Source: Setophaga petechia (taxonomy: Eukaryota; Chordata; Aves; Passeriformes; Parulidae). Taken from it: 64,000 bases of DNA. The stretch covers positions 55,497,930 through 55,561,929 of the forward strand of contig JANCRA010000001.1 in NCBI GenBank assembly GCA_024362935.1, in the 5' to 3' direction. The position numbers were made by a program, and so were the translations under genes. Shown here piece after piece: positions 1 through 13,210 of this stretch (the stretch's first letter is position 1; each line of letters opens with the position of its first letter). A model generated the notes under the pieces. The model was not told the origin of the DNA and ran no database searches. It saw only the letters and a list, made by a program, of their open reading frames with translations.

Positions 1-1254
1 AGGACATTGTGTGTGTTAGTGGTTTACTCTGGATTTAACAATGTAGTTATTCCACATGACAAGTTCCACCTGAAACCAGGCCTAAAGTAAATGAATGGGA
101 ATTCCTTTCCTAACAGACCAAGTCTTAAATGAAAAAAAATCTGATAAAAGCTTCATGGCTTGGTTTGGTTTAGAAACTCAGCCTGTGGCAAGCAGCCCAG
201 AAGCGCTCACGGGGGTCAGAACTGTGCTGTCCCACCTCAGCTTCACACCAGTGCAGTGTTGCTGCTCTTTGCAGTGGATGCACTTTGGTGGAAAGATGGT
301 GCAAAGTGTGGCTGGGTACAGCAACATCTGTATTTCCAGGCAAACACACAGAAAAGTGTGTGTCTGACAGCTACAGACACTGACACATGCAAGAGACAGT
401 GGGGATGTGCACATGACAGATGGGGAGTTACAGCAGAAATTGCTTTTCTCGTGCACCTTTCGGCCTTTTGCCTTCACACTTGGGCACCAGGCTATTATTG
501 GCTGATTAACAGCTCTGCCCTCCCAGCACATATTAAGCATATCAAGGATAACTGATGGAATACCGAGCCATAAATGTTTTCTTGGCATTTGTTTGGCCTA
601 CGCTATTTGGAAACAATAAAAGCATCTCATATTCATAATGATAATACATATATACCACCACAGATCACACCATCAAGCATTCTCCTTCCATCTTATTGTG
701 CAAAATGTGGAGATAACATTAATATGTATTAATAGAATGTAAATATAATTAATCATAATAGGATGTCCCAGACAGATTACCACTGCTGTTGATAAAATAT
801 AATTAAAATTGTCTGGTTGGATTTTCAGTGCAGCTAGACTTGGCATCTCTGTTCCTTCTGTTTCCGTGTGTGTATCTACAGAATGCTACACTTCTAAAAA
901 TCTCATTATTTCATGATGTTTTTGGGAGAAAACAATGAAGGGCTGCAGCTCCTTTACATTATATGATTAATGAAAAGCCATACAAAAGAAAGAAGGCCAC
1001 ACCCACAAAGATTGAATCTACAACTAACTCCAGAGAGGACAGGAATTTTAGGCACCATTCTCTCAAAAGATTATAAAGAAAATGAAATAGACAACACCTG
1101 AGACTGCATGCCCATGTGATGGGAATCCATTCAAATGCAAGGTTTGCATTATTCAAAGACTGCTGGACTTTATTAAACAAGAACTCCACTGAAAGCTCCA
1201 TGAAGTGATGAAGTCATAAGAGGATTATTGTTTCAGGTATGTAGTTTCAGCTGA

Positions 1255-1720
1255 AACTAGTTTGAAAAAATAAAAGAATTTTTTTGAGAAGATGACAAAA
1301 GTAAGAGTGAGTATAGCAAGCACGAGGTGAACCAGAAACCATTTTTCACTGTGTTTTCCAAATAAAAAAATGAGGTAGGGTCTACTGAAAGTGGGAGGTG
1401 GTGGGCTTGGATATGAAGCAAGGGCTTTGTGCACTGCCACCTCACCACTGGAATTCCCTGCCGCAGGATGCTGAGGATGCAGTAGTTTCCTGTGGGCTCA
1501 AGAAGTGCCATGGCAAACAAATAGAGGGAAAGCCCACAGGCTCTCCTACTGCTCCACTACAGCTCACCTGCTTAAGCAGAATCCTCCAACACATCACCTC
1601 AAACAAGATATGGTGCCATGCTGTTGTGTTCTCACACGGATTCAGGTGCCTGTACACAAACAAGGCCCTCCTTGCAACTCCTGCCGATGAGACTGAACTC
1701 TGACTATGGTGTACATACAA
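1255..1720 (+). repeat. old CR1/L3-type LINE fossil, 3' part
   Basis: The plus strand around 1,409-1,500 carries a degraded version of the C-terminal reading frame of CR1/L3 LINEs. HHWNSLPQDAEDAVV corresponds to the family pattern LWNSLPqdVveA followed by a FK..LD segment. Upstream sequence (about 1,300-1,400) keeps partial similarity to the region coding the preceding part of ORF2. The copy is heavily diverged and its borders are approximate. Confidence 0.5.
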
Positions 1721-4700
1721 AAGTTGTAATATAAAGCAACACAGCATTTTCATGACATCTATTTTCCTTTAACAGAACTACTTCAACGTATTCAGATCCA
1801 CCCCTAGCCAATACTGCATGTTTTGTCACAAAAGGGAGAGAAAGCAAGACCATCTTAGTGTATTACCATGTTGGTGATACACAGCTGATGAGATAGAACC
1901 CATTATTGTATTTTAAAATTTACTTGCATTCTTAAAGGTCACACAGCTGCTTTGATTTATATAATCTGAAGAATGATGTAATGGTGTAGGAATAGAGATT
2001 GAGCAGAAAATAATATGACTGCAAACAACATGCTCATCCCATACTTGCAGATGATCTTCTGATGTATTTTTCTGTCTTGATAAATGAAAATGGATGCAGT
2101 GCCTTTTAGAAGCATGTTGGGCCTACCTGTTTAACAATGTTTTCTGACTTGGTTCACATGGAATGGAGGCAGTTGTACTTGGAGATTTCATTAATATAAA
2201 GATTAATGAATTTGTACAATTTGGGCATGTAAACCATTTCTATCAGGCACATTCCATTTAGAATAAGCAGTAAACCATATATAAGGGTTGTGTCAAAGTT
2301 TACTGAATAGGGCCCTTGGTAGCTAATGTAACATTTCTCCAACAAATCAAAGGTATTGTTCTATGCTCACATGAATATACAGTAGCCATTACCTTAAATT
2401 TAAAACTCACTGTGAGCAGCAAACACACTGTGGGGATATGAAGGCCATATTGTATCAGTGGAGTCTGCAGAGATTTTCTTCATACGGCTTTGCCTGGTTG
2501 AAATATATGTTGCAGTTGAAAGCTAAAGGGATTACTTTTGAATAGTCATCACAAAGGTTGATTATATTCGTATATCATTTAGCTGGACCCTGCAGGCTAT
2601 TATTCCATTAGCTGTGCTGGCCCTGCACTGTCAAAAAGTTGATCGTATAATGTAAAAAGGGTCCATGCTATGTTAAGGCATGTGGAGCAACTTGAAGCAG
2701 CAATCTTTTAAGAGCAGCACAGCTCTGTACTTGAAGGTAGATTGCATTTAAAATAAATACCCACAAAATGGAATAAGTACAATAAACTTACCTCTTGTTT
2801 CCCATTTTTCCTTCTTCGAATAGGCTGTACATAATTTGAGTAAGTTAATTGCACCAGGTAAGATATTGGCTATGGAGTATTTTTTCATGCTCACAGCCAA
2901 AGAACTACACCTCAAAATAGCTGTGTCTTTACGTGAAACCCTCACAGAAACAACGTTTCTGGTGAAATAGATTTGCTGATTACACTTCCCTGGCACATGC
3001 AAACACACACACACACATTTTCTTCCAGTGCTTAATAAAATGGATCTTTAGACGGTTCCATTATGTGGATGCCTTAATATTATTTTATGCTAAAACATGG
3101 ACAGCACATTAGATTGAAAGCATCTTACTGTTCCAGGAGGCAGAGCAATCATGGACTATCCCTAGATAGCAAATGCTCCCATTGGGGAAACATTGCCAAC
3201 AACACAGGCTAATGAATCACAGCAGTTATTAATCATGAGCATTTGGAAAAGCCACACGTAATAGAGATGGACTCTCAAGATGAGGAAGGTTAGAAGGTGG
3301 GACTGAGAAAAAGACAGAAGATCATCCAATTGCATTTTAGAATAAGTTTATGGATGAGTATTTGCTTCAGTACGGTTGTGCCCATGCTAGCCTCTGTCTT
3401 TCTAGGCAGGAAGAGAAAGAAACAATGTAAGTGGCTCAGTTCTCTCAGCTTTCAGATCCTTGAAGGACAATTTGGCAAAAAAGAAATAAATAATAAACAC
3501 ACAAATACAAGACCCTTAGGGCTTATGGCCTAGTGGAAGTGAGACAGTGCTTCTTTTATTAGACAAAGTTGTTTAATTTAGCTTGTAAAAGCAAGAGTTG
3601 GTTCTCTTTCAGCACGCCATATATATTATTCAGGGCAATGAATGAGTCTTTATGAGTACAAATGGGAGTCTTTAATGAACTACAGCAAGCATTTGAGCAG
3701 GTAGATTTCTCTGAATAAAGGCTTCACAGATGAGCAAGTTTATGAATGAGAAGCAGAATTTATTTTATAAGCTTTTGAAGAGCCTACTCAGACTATGGCA
3801 CTATAATGAAAGTGAAAGGTTTTTCAGGTTTGGGTGAGAAAACCTAACAGGAATATGAATTTTTCCCTGACTAATAACTCCCATTGTTTACTTATTCATA
3901 TTAAACAGTTCTCAGACAAAATAATCTTCCTCTCTTACATAGTTTGGGCATGTTCCAGACATTTGTACAACAATGGAAATCTCTCTTGATCTTACCTTTT
4001 TCAGTTCTGTGCATGGTTATACATTCATCTGTGACATCTTTTGCTCAAATCATTTGTTGAATATCAATTTTAAATAACAGCTCTATCAAGCCAAATTGTT
4101 GACTCTAGATAGAAAACCAGGGATTTTTCTCAAGGCCAAAATATGACACCGTGTCTTTTGCGCATCTGGAACTCAGGGATCACAAAAATTCTACACAAAT
4201 ATTGGTGACACAGAAAAATCAGCTTTGGAAAACAATCATCAAGAAGACCACTTCAAACATGAAGAAACCTGAACAAAATCGCTGCCAGTTTTCAGCTCTT
4301 AGTTTTAACTTTACTGTCAACAAATTCTACATTAAATCCAAACTATTAGCCTAAAATTTCAGTACAGCATCTTGTCTCTGGCTCAACTTTGTATTTGCCA
4401 TTTAGGGTCTGGAATATTCTCAGTCAAAGGCAAAGTTTACCAGCAGCACAAAGCAGATGAGCATCTGCCCAACTGGTTAATCAAATTTTCCACAGTCAAA
4501 GCAGAATTCCCAAATGGCCTAGAGAAGGGTTTCCTTTCTTTCAGTCCCCATCCAGATGCAGAATGATCACAACTGCAACCTACTTGCTGCCTCCTAAAGG
4601 CAGGACAAGTCCTGGGGGAACCTGCTGAGCAAACTTCTGAGCAAAGGATGTCTGCTTACTCTTGTGGTAGAAGCCAAACTTGCTCTTGGGTTACCCTAAG

Positions 4701-7700
4701 GAGCTGGTGAGAACACACAAGGAGTATAAAACCACTTCTATTAATTCTACCTTTGCCTATCACTAAAGACTGAGCCTGAAATCTACTCCAAAATCCATAT
4801 GAAAGGAAACCCTTCCTTGCTCCCAGAAGAGGCAGTTTATTGTCTCAAAGAACACCTACCAGTATTTTAGAGGCATTCCTATAGACTTCAACAGAAATGT
4901 GTCTATCTCAATGACATTGCATCAAAGTTTTAACACACATCTTTAGAGTTATGAATGAAATCTACTCTCAAAGAAGCAGTGAATGGCTGATGTTTCTGAC
5001 AACACATTGATAATAACAGAAACAGCATATTTGTTCCTAAATTGTGTGCAGAACTATCATGGCTACTTCACTTCATAAAAAAAAAGCAAAGCCAGGTATA
5101 TTGGGTGCTCAATAAATAAATAAAGTACAGTAGGTGTGAAAACACAGATTTCAGGTACAGTGAAAATTCTGATGCCAATTCATAACAAAGCCACTACACT
5201 GAAAAATTCTTGCTGTCTCCCCCCAATTCACAACAGTCTTTGAACTGTAAATTTAAATACTCTGCTGGAGAATTTACCTTTTGCATTTACTGTGCAACTT
5301 TTGTGTATGACTACACATAAAACCTCATCCTTTTTCCTTTACTCAGACATAGAGCATTTTGTCTGTTAAATATTTGGTATAAAAACACAATTAAAACCTA
5401 CAAGACAGCATAGTAGGACAGTTCATGTGCCTGCCTTTTGTGAACACCATCTTCTACCCACTGAGCAAAACACTGAGCAGAAGAGCTGCTCATTGGCAGT
5501 GTGTAATACTTATTTCTGAATATGCAGCTTGATGTGTCTCAAAGGACCCAGCTGTCACACAGTGGTTAGCACTCCTTTCTCTGAAATTCAGGTTCCTTAA
5601 AGGTGTCCCAGGGGAGGAAAGCTGGGAAACACAGATTACTTAAACACGTCCTCTTGCTTAACTGCACGCCGTCATCATACTGAGGCTCAAATACAGTATC
5701 AGACTGCTCTGACTTAAAATATCTCTGATTTTAGTTCTTTCTGCTTTACCTCTGTATTTTGACATGAGCATCCTGTGTAATTTTGTTGAGAGTTTCTTGT
5801 TCTGCAGCTCTCATTCTTTATGTTTTGGTTTGGCTCTGCTGCTTTCTGGTCTCAAAGTTTACCTGCCCTTCAAGAATTACACTTTTAAGAGCACTTTTTC
5901 ATGGCTGAGACTTTCAGCATCTCCAGTGATCTCCATCTCTCTGCCTGGTGGCTTGCAAACTGTTTGTCATCTAAGGTCTCTATAATGCAGGGGTTTTTTG
6001 CCTGGGAAACTGTCTTCCATGAGCTTAGCCAAAGGTATCATCTGGGTACAGAAGCAGAAGCCAGTGAAGCAGAGAAATCCCAGCAATGCTACAAGAAAAA
6101 AAAGGAATGCCATGGAGATTTATTTCTCCTTACATGACTTTAGCTTTACATCTTCTATGGCACCCCAGGCATGAGTATACCCTCTCTGCCTGAGGAGATG
6201 TAGGGAAGTGTCTGGAAGATGAAGTTCTTTAAAAAGAAGGTATGGAATCCCTTATGGAAGTATCCATTTTCTTGTGACTGAGAAGAAAAGTGCTCCTACT
6301 TAATCTTTTAAAAATAACCATCAAAAATAGCTGCTGGAAATTAAGGTCCTGGTTTATGCAGGGTCCTTGCAGTGACCATGCTGACACTGGTGTCCTGTAA
6401 GACATACCTCTCCCATGGGCACTTGGGAGAATCCTCTTTATCTCAGCTTTTGTTGCTGATTTTACAACAGATTGAGAACATAGAATCAGAAGTCAGACCT
6501 AATTCACTTCACCAGGCATTGGGAACAATACTTTTGCTGGCCACAGCAACACAGGGTGTTTAGTTTCTCCCTCCTAGTTTTTGAATTTATAGCCAGGCTC
6601 TCCCAGACAACGTGTGACAACTTGAAAGACCAAGACTTGTCTTTACAGCTAAGTAGAGAGCTCCAGCTTTCACGCCAGTCACTCGTTTCTTTTGATGAGA
6701 AATAGATTCACATGAAAAAAAGATTACACTGAAAAATGGAAATGGATTTTCTGTTTTATTAGCAGTAGCACAAGACTTGTGAGCTACTTTAGAAAGTTAG
6801 AGAACTACAGAGACTTTTAAGAAAAAGCAGCAGAAGCTAGAATTTAAAAATAAATGCTCTGGCTAGTCTGGGTCCAATTCTCAACTGATGCAGCCAATGC
6901 AGGTTCACTGAAGTTAGCATGGTTATGTCAGCTTTGCCAAATTGCTTCAAAACAGATCTTTTTCTAAAACATTTGACTTCAGAAATTTTAAATTCACTTT
7001 GAATTATGCTGTACCAGTCACACTGTTTTGCTCAAGGAACAGGAAAGATTAGAAGTATGCAGCTGGAAAGCAAAATGTCTTCATGAAGTAAAAAATGTCA
7101 CCCTCCCATTCCACTCCTTGACCACAGTGATGAGAGTCACCAGCAGGTTCTCCCAGTGGGGCAGCACTTAAAGCTGAGGGGAGGCATGGGAAGGAGAGCA
7201 GCAATGGGTGACCTGGCTTCTTCTGGATTTTTCCACAACCACAATGCAAAGGGAGAAAAAGGAACAGGATTTTTTAGGTGTTGCTACACAGTTCTGTCCC
7301 TCACAAAGGCACCAGTGGAAGAGCAGGCCGACACCAGCTGCTGCTGGTTTGAAATGCTTTCCTAAGATGAGAGAAATCATGCAAAGCCACCAGCTGAAAA
7401 ATAAGGAAGGAATTTTCCCACAGGGCACAAGTCTGATAGGGATTCTGGCAGATTTTTTTATAAACTGTTTCCACAATTGAGGAAATCTGTTGTAAGATTA
7501 TCTTAGGTTTGAAAAGATGATTTCCCAGAATTCACAAAGTGAAAGGTGAACTTGAGATGATTTCAGGTGTCTGAAGCGTTTACAGACTGGGGCACTTAAG
7601 AGTGCACTTGACTGTGTCATCATGCCCCTCATGGAAGGATGTGAGAGTCTCTTTGGAAGCTGGACAAATTCCAAGCACTAGGCAGAAGACTCTGGGTACC

Positions 7701-10700
7701 AGTAATTTGATAATTTAACATCAATCTGTACTCAGGTGAATGTTTGGTGCTTTGACACCAGGTCCTCCTTATAAAAAAAGTCAGTGGCTTAAAATCCATG
7801 CTAGGAGCTGTATGTTCTGATCAAAACACAGTCCTACCTCATAGCAAAGCTCACAAGGTATAATAGACAAAATCCATTGCTATAAATTGGAATAAGACAG
7901 CCCCACTTGCAGGTTTCAGTCTCCAGGTCACAGGTGAGCCTGCCAGGCATGGCAGTGGGGAATAGCCCTGGGAAGGTTTACTTGCCCCACTGCAAGTCTC
8001 CCTGGTGGAATGTTTGCTGTGGCTCTATTTAATTCTTAATCTCTGCATCTCTGTTTAATTCCTAGCTGCTTTAGAGACCTGTTGTAACACAGCAGTTAAA
8101 AAAAAAATTCCCATGTACTGCCAGGCCTCCCCAAAGAGTACTAACTTGACACGTAGGCCATGACAGCTGGGCTTGGACTACTAAGAAATCTAATCCAGGG
8201 TTTCCATCATCTCAGTTGTTGCCTTTCTTTCATTACAGTTTGACTCAGCCCCTAATGGATTCAGCTTTATAAAATCAGAAAAAGAGGAAAAGAAAGCAAT
8301 TTATTCATGTTTCACTAGAGCTTGCAGAAGACGTGAATTTTCTCTAAAAATGCAAATTATTTTGTGCCACACAAGTGAGACTGGGCAGCTAAAGCTCTTA
8401 GAGGAAGGGCCTTTCCCAGGGCTAATGTTTTTATATCCAATGATTGAATAAATTGATCCCTTTTTTATCACATCTCTTCTGGCTCTCCTTTTTCTTCAGA
8501 AGAATGTAACCAAAGGTACCAAAGCACCCTTTTTAATTCTAAGAAAACTGATTATGCGTGTTAATTTATTTTTAATCCCAGACATATCAAAATAAACACC
8601 ATAGGCATGCGGAGCAGAAATCAATATCTCTTAAGCATCAAGTTAGTAAAAACAAGGATTTAGTAAGAATCCAAGATGTAAAAGACTAATGTACAAACTA
8701 AGCCCTTATTTATGTAATGTGCCATTATACAAGCTCAATACAAACCTGAAAGAAACTATTTCAGAAGAGCAGAAATGGTTTACTTGCACTGCATCAAAAA
8801 TGACCCCATAAGACCTCCTTTACTGAGCTAGCCCAGATATTTAATGTGAACATATGTTTTTAAAGGATTTCTTGTCTTATGTCCAGTCATTCTTGTTAAT
8901 TCATGGGACAGCATACTGCAGATGCGCTTTTTTCTATGTTACATAAAGCAAAAATTACATTTAACAAGTGCAAGGTTGGTCATAAAAAATAAATAAAAAT
9001 AGACTCCTAAAAGCTGGGAAATCACAAAGTGAAGCTATCAGTCATTCTTATTGAGAAGGGTGAGGACAATGTGAAATAAAACTTGCACATCTATGAAGAG
9101 ACATTCCTAATATGCCAGCACACGCCTGTTATTTCCCATTCTCTATAGGTTGCTTTCATTGGCCCAATATTTCTTCCTTTAGGGTAAGCTGCAATGCATG
9201 CTTGTTCTAGATTCTCCTTCTAGTCATTGGCTTCCATTGTAATAGTAATTAAATTAAATATTTTGAACCTATGTGCAAGTTTGCTTACTTGAAAGAAGAG
9301 AGAAGTCAGTTTTTGTGCGTTCTACTTCTGGGTAAGAACTTCAAACTGCATGTTTGTTTGCCAGTTGTGCTATTTGTTAATATAATTGATTAATATGCTA
9401 CTAAAATGACTTTCAGATTAGTTTTAAAATACTAATCCAAATCTAAACGTTAATTTTTGCACCTTATCCTTATGCAAACTAATCAGACCATTGTGATGAG
9501 TATTTAGTTCTGTATGGTTTTACTCCTTCCTGAATGCAGAGGTGAGAAGCAATACCACTTCAAAAAAAGGAATATTCTCCTACTTTATTGGTGACACTAA
9601 AGATCTCAATCTTGCATCCATTATTTGTACTTTTCTTTCAAGAGCTGGCATACAATGGCATTCAGAAAGAAGAATCACTCTGTCTTCCAGGACAATGTTA
9701 ATTTAGAGATCACTAAGTTCACCTATATCAAAAAAATAGACATCTCAAATACACATTTCCTTTATATATTTACATTCAAATTATTATTTGTAATGGCAAA
9801 GTAGCTTCACAATTATGTGAAAAGGTAAGTTTAATATGAAATTTGTTTTCTGCAAACAGAAAACAAGGAACAACATGTCACAGCTAGAAATAGTTTCAAC
9901 ACAGTTCCCCATGAGTTTTTAAGTAATGCTTTAGCAAAACAAAATATTCTTTATGACCTCATTTGAAGTTCAATCTCACACACAAATGATTTACAATTCA
10001 GTACAAACAACAGCTACTGGTATCTTAAAAGTAGTTTTAGTAGGGAAGCTTAAATTATGAAACAAGAGATTTATTTTGAAGAGTTCTGGATTTGTTAATG
10101 GACAACTAAATTTATTAAGACAATGCTAACTCGTGTTTTTGTATATAATATATTTGCTAAGGATATACCTATTCACCAAAAATAAGTGTAAACAAACAAC
10201 CTCATACAAGCCAAACTACTGGTTCAGATCTGGACTAAATCCTGACTTTGTAAAGCTTCCCAAATAATTTCATTAACCACAGGGGTATAATATCAATCAA
10301 AGTTTACACTTATGCCTTTGTATTTTTATGTATTTTTTAAAATAAATGTAGGTCATCACTATATACAGAAAGTAAATAGAAAACCCAGTAGTTTTAGGAC
10401 ACTGCAAAACAAAGGGCTAAAAGGTAAGCTGTTGAAAAAGGACATGATTTTTTTTTTTCAGACGTTTAAATAAATCATGACATCTTAATTCAAGCATACA
10501 TCATACACTTGTGATAAAATATGACTTGGCAAAAATGTAATATGCCAGCTTTGGAGTTAATTTTGAGAAGCTCACACAAGACACCACAGAGCACACACTG
10601 CATCTTCTAAAATTTCCAAAACAAGCCAGCAAGCCTAGAACCTTTCAGGACTCCTGCACAAACTGAAGACCAGGCAAAAATGACCCACAAAGGATCACAA

Positions 10701-12179
10701 ACTGAATTTTTTTGTTTCTTTCCAATCCCAGCCCCTCCTTTTTGGGCTACCAGATAAAACTTTCAGAAGATACTACTCTTTCCTTCTGAGTGCTGGAGCT
10801 TTCTACTGTCTCACCACATTTATGCATTCCAAACTATTTCTGTCTCTCCCTTTCTCTCAAGTACCCAAAGCCTTCCAGGACACTTTCACTGAACTATTCC
10901 CTCCATTTGTTCCCAAAAAGGTTTGAATGTTCTTCCAATACCTGATTCTGCAGACAAGTTAAAGAAATATTCTTGAATAAACCTCTTTTTCCACTCCTAG
11001 TTCAATTAGGGTGTTATCTCTAAATTAAAATAACAGCACTTCACTATCAAATTAAACTTCATGTCTCATCATTTAACCAGTACTGTGAGGAGACAAAAAG
11101 GAGTGAAGTCCCTATCAGGAAAGCATTGCAGGAAAAAGATGAAAGAAAACCCTGAAGACAGCAAAAATGTGAAAAAATGATGAAGGACAAAAGAGTGGAA
11201 ATAGTCATTAACAATACAGATTTTTATTTTCCAAAAGTAATGAACAAGACAATACAGGGAAAACAAGTAAGTGACAAAAAGTTTAGTAACCACACGATGT
11301 TGTTTTCTGACACTGACTGCTGGGGAAGCATCCCTTGAACTTGGAAAATACAAGAAGGAAGGTACAGGTGTCTGTAATATATAGGTCTCAATTAGAAGCA
11401 GAATCAGGGCCTCTGTAGGTTGCCACAGCTGTCAGAAATTGCCCAGGATAGCCCAGGAGGTTGCAGCTGTTTTGCAATCACCCTGTATCCTGCTCATTTG
11501 CCTCTGACACAGAAAGCTGCTCTCTGCTGTAGCACACAAACAGCAACCCGACCCCCTCACTGCACCTAGGAGCAGCTCATGACTGCCTGGCTTTAAACTG
11601 AACTCTAGTGTGAACTTTCATGGTGCCAAGATATCAGAGAAATTGTTTTAAAATACAACAGCTGGAAGTTTTCAGGGTATGGGCATTAAAGTACAACTGA
11701 ACCCAGTGGTTTACTTTATGATGACCACACCAAAATAACAGAGCATTGATATCAAGCATCACATCTCCACAGACTGCATTGTTCTCCTGTTTTTATTTGT
11801 GTCCCTAAGAACAAAATAGTGGGGGAAAGCACAATTATACTGTTTTTTCCCCCAGAAAAGCCAACACACACACACAAAAGTTGAACGAGAATTCATGGAA
11901 TAGAAGATAACAGTAGAAAGGTGAAATGTATTCTTGGGATAATGGTGACTAAGGAAGAGCTCCAGCAGAGATCAGCATTTTTATATTCTAGATAAGAGAG
12001 GAACAGTCTCAAACCAAAACACTGTTAGAGTAGGATTAGAACAAGCTGAGAAATCAATCAGGCAAGGAAGTAGTATTTGCTCAAGAGGTTTAAAGGACAT
12101 GTACAAAGGTGTTGCTTAAATCAGCCTCAGTACAAGAGTGACATGAAGTGCTAAACAAGACATTAATTAAAACCTAGAA
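1721..12179. other. intergenic DNA, no gene recognised
   Basis: AT-rich sequence with only short ORFs that show no domain, splice pattern or known protein. The (AC)7 run at 3.0 kb is inside it, and a shorter CA run lies near 11,868-11,880. Nothing else could be assigned. Confidence 0.6.
3003..3017. repeat. (AC)n microsatellite
   Basis: Seven AC units in a row. Confidence 0.9.
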
Positions 12180-13210
12180 TGTGCCATGGGAGGAGAGCCC
12201 AGTAAAAATCTGACTTTCATAGCAGGTAAATTAGTTACAACTCTAATAAAGGATATAATGATAGATAAGTAAATTAAAATGTTATAATGAAGAAAAGAAA
12301 TCAAGATCACTTCTGTAGAGGTCTCCTGAGGTTGTTTTCTTTTGAGGAATACAAGAGATCTGGATGACTATTACCTGGTTGATTAGATTCCCAGAATGCT
12401 TCAGGTATCTTCCCTGGATTAACAACTAGTTAAAGGCAGAAAATAAAGATAAAAACAGATGGATTGATTTTCACTATGGAGAAACATCAGTAGTGAATTC
12501 AACAGGGATCTAAGGCAGAATTTGTTCTGTAAACATTTAAATAAACCAAAGAACTCAAAATGTTAGTGAACAGCAAAGTGACAGAACACACAGCTGACAA
12601 AAAAACTGTACTGGGTGATCAAAATCAAAACTTTAAAGAACTTAAGAAAGAGTTTATGACTAGGCAATAAAGCATCAGATAAAATTCAGTGTTGATAAAT
12701 GCAAATTGATGCACAGATGTAAAATGTCTTTTATGCACAGGGAGATTGGAAGCTGCAGCTTGATAGAAAGATGACTGATAGCAGGATATAAAGAGATGTA
12801 TCTATTTTCATAAGTGTCATGAAGAAAAAGAGTGAGAAATGGTGACTTACTTTCTTACACAGCAAAAGTTGAGGGGTAACAGGTGATGCTGCAAAAAATG
12901 GGCTAAGGGCAGATCCAAGGAAGTTGCATTTTAGCTGCCAAATTCAATGGGATGCCTTGGCTGCCAGTTTTGTAAAAGAAATGCACTGGGTAAGTTCATG
13001 AACAAACACAGGAAAGCCTATTAAATATAATGGGATCTAGATTCAACTTCTTCAAGAAGTGCCTGACTTCTTGCTGACGATATGGAGAGAATACCACACA
13101 GAGGTCTTCCTTCCAAATTTCCTGGTTCTATATTTTTCCCTAATCTATTAACCACTGCTGGACAGGCTAAACAGGCCCTTGATTCAGCTTACTACAGTCT
13201 TTTTTCCATA
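12180..13210 (+). mobile_element. ancient CR1/L3-type LINE, reverse transcriptase to 3' end
   Basis: Running along the plus strand, the segment keeps in order the remains of an amniote L3/CR1 ORF2. There is a stretch like the RT sequence before the catalytic region (about 12,310-12,410), a block like TGGTTAAAGGACAGGAAACAAAG (seen here at about 12,425-12,450), and a block corresponding to NSEVTKFADDT (about 12,560-12,600). Next comes the hallmark ATTCAGTGTTGATAAATGCA (12,687-12,706), equivalent to the family's MKFNVDKCKVMH. The C-terminal part follows at 12,840-13,020. The 3' end near 13,155-13,200 reads CCACTGCTGGACAGG, then GGCCCTTGATTCAG, like the family's terminal segment. Many indels and stops show it is long dead. 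It is 5'-truncated and internally deleted. Confidence 0.75.
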
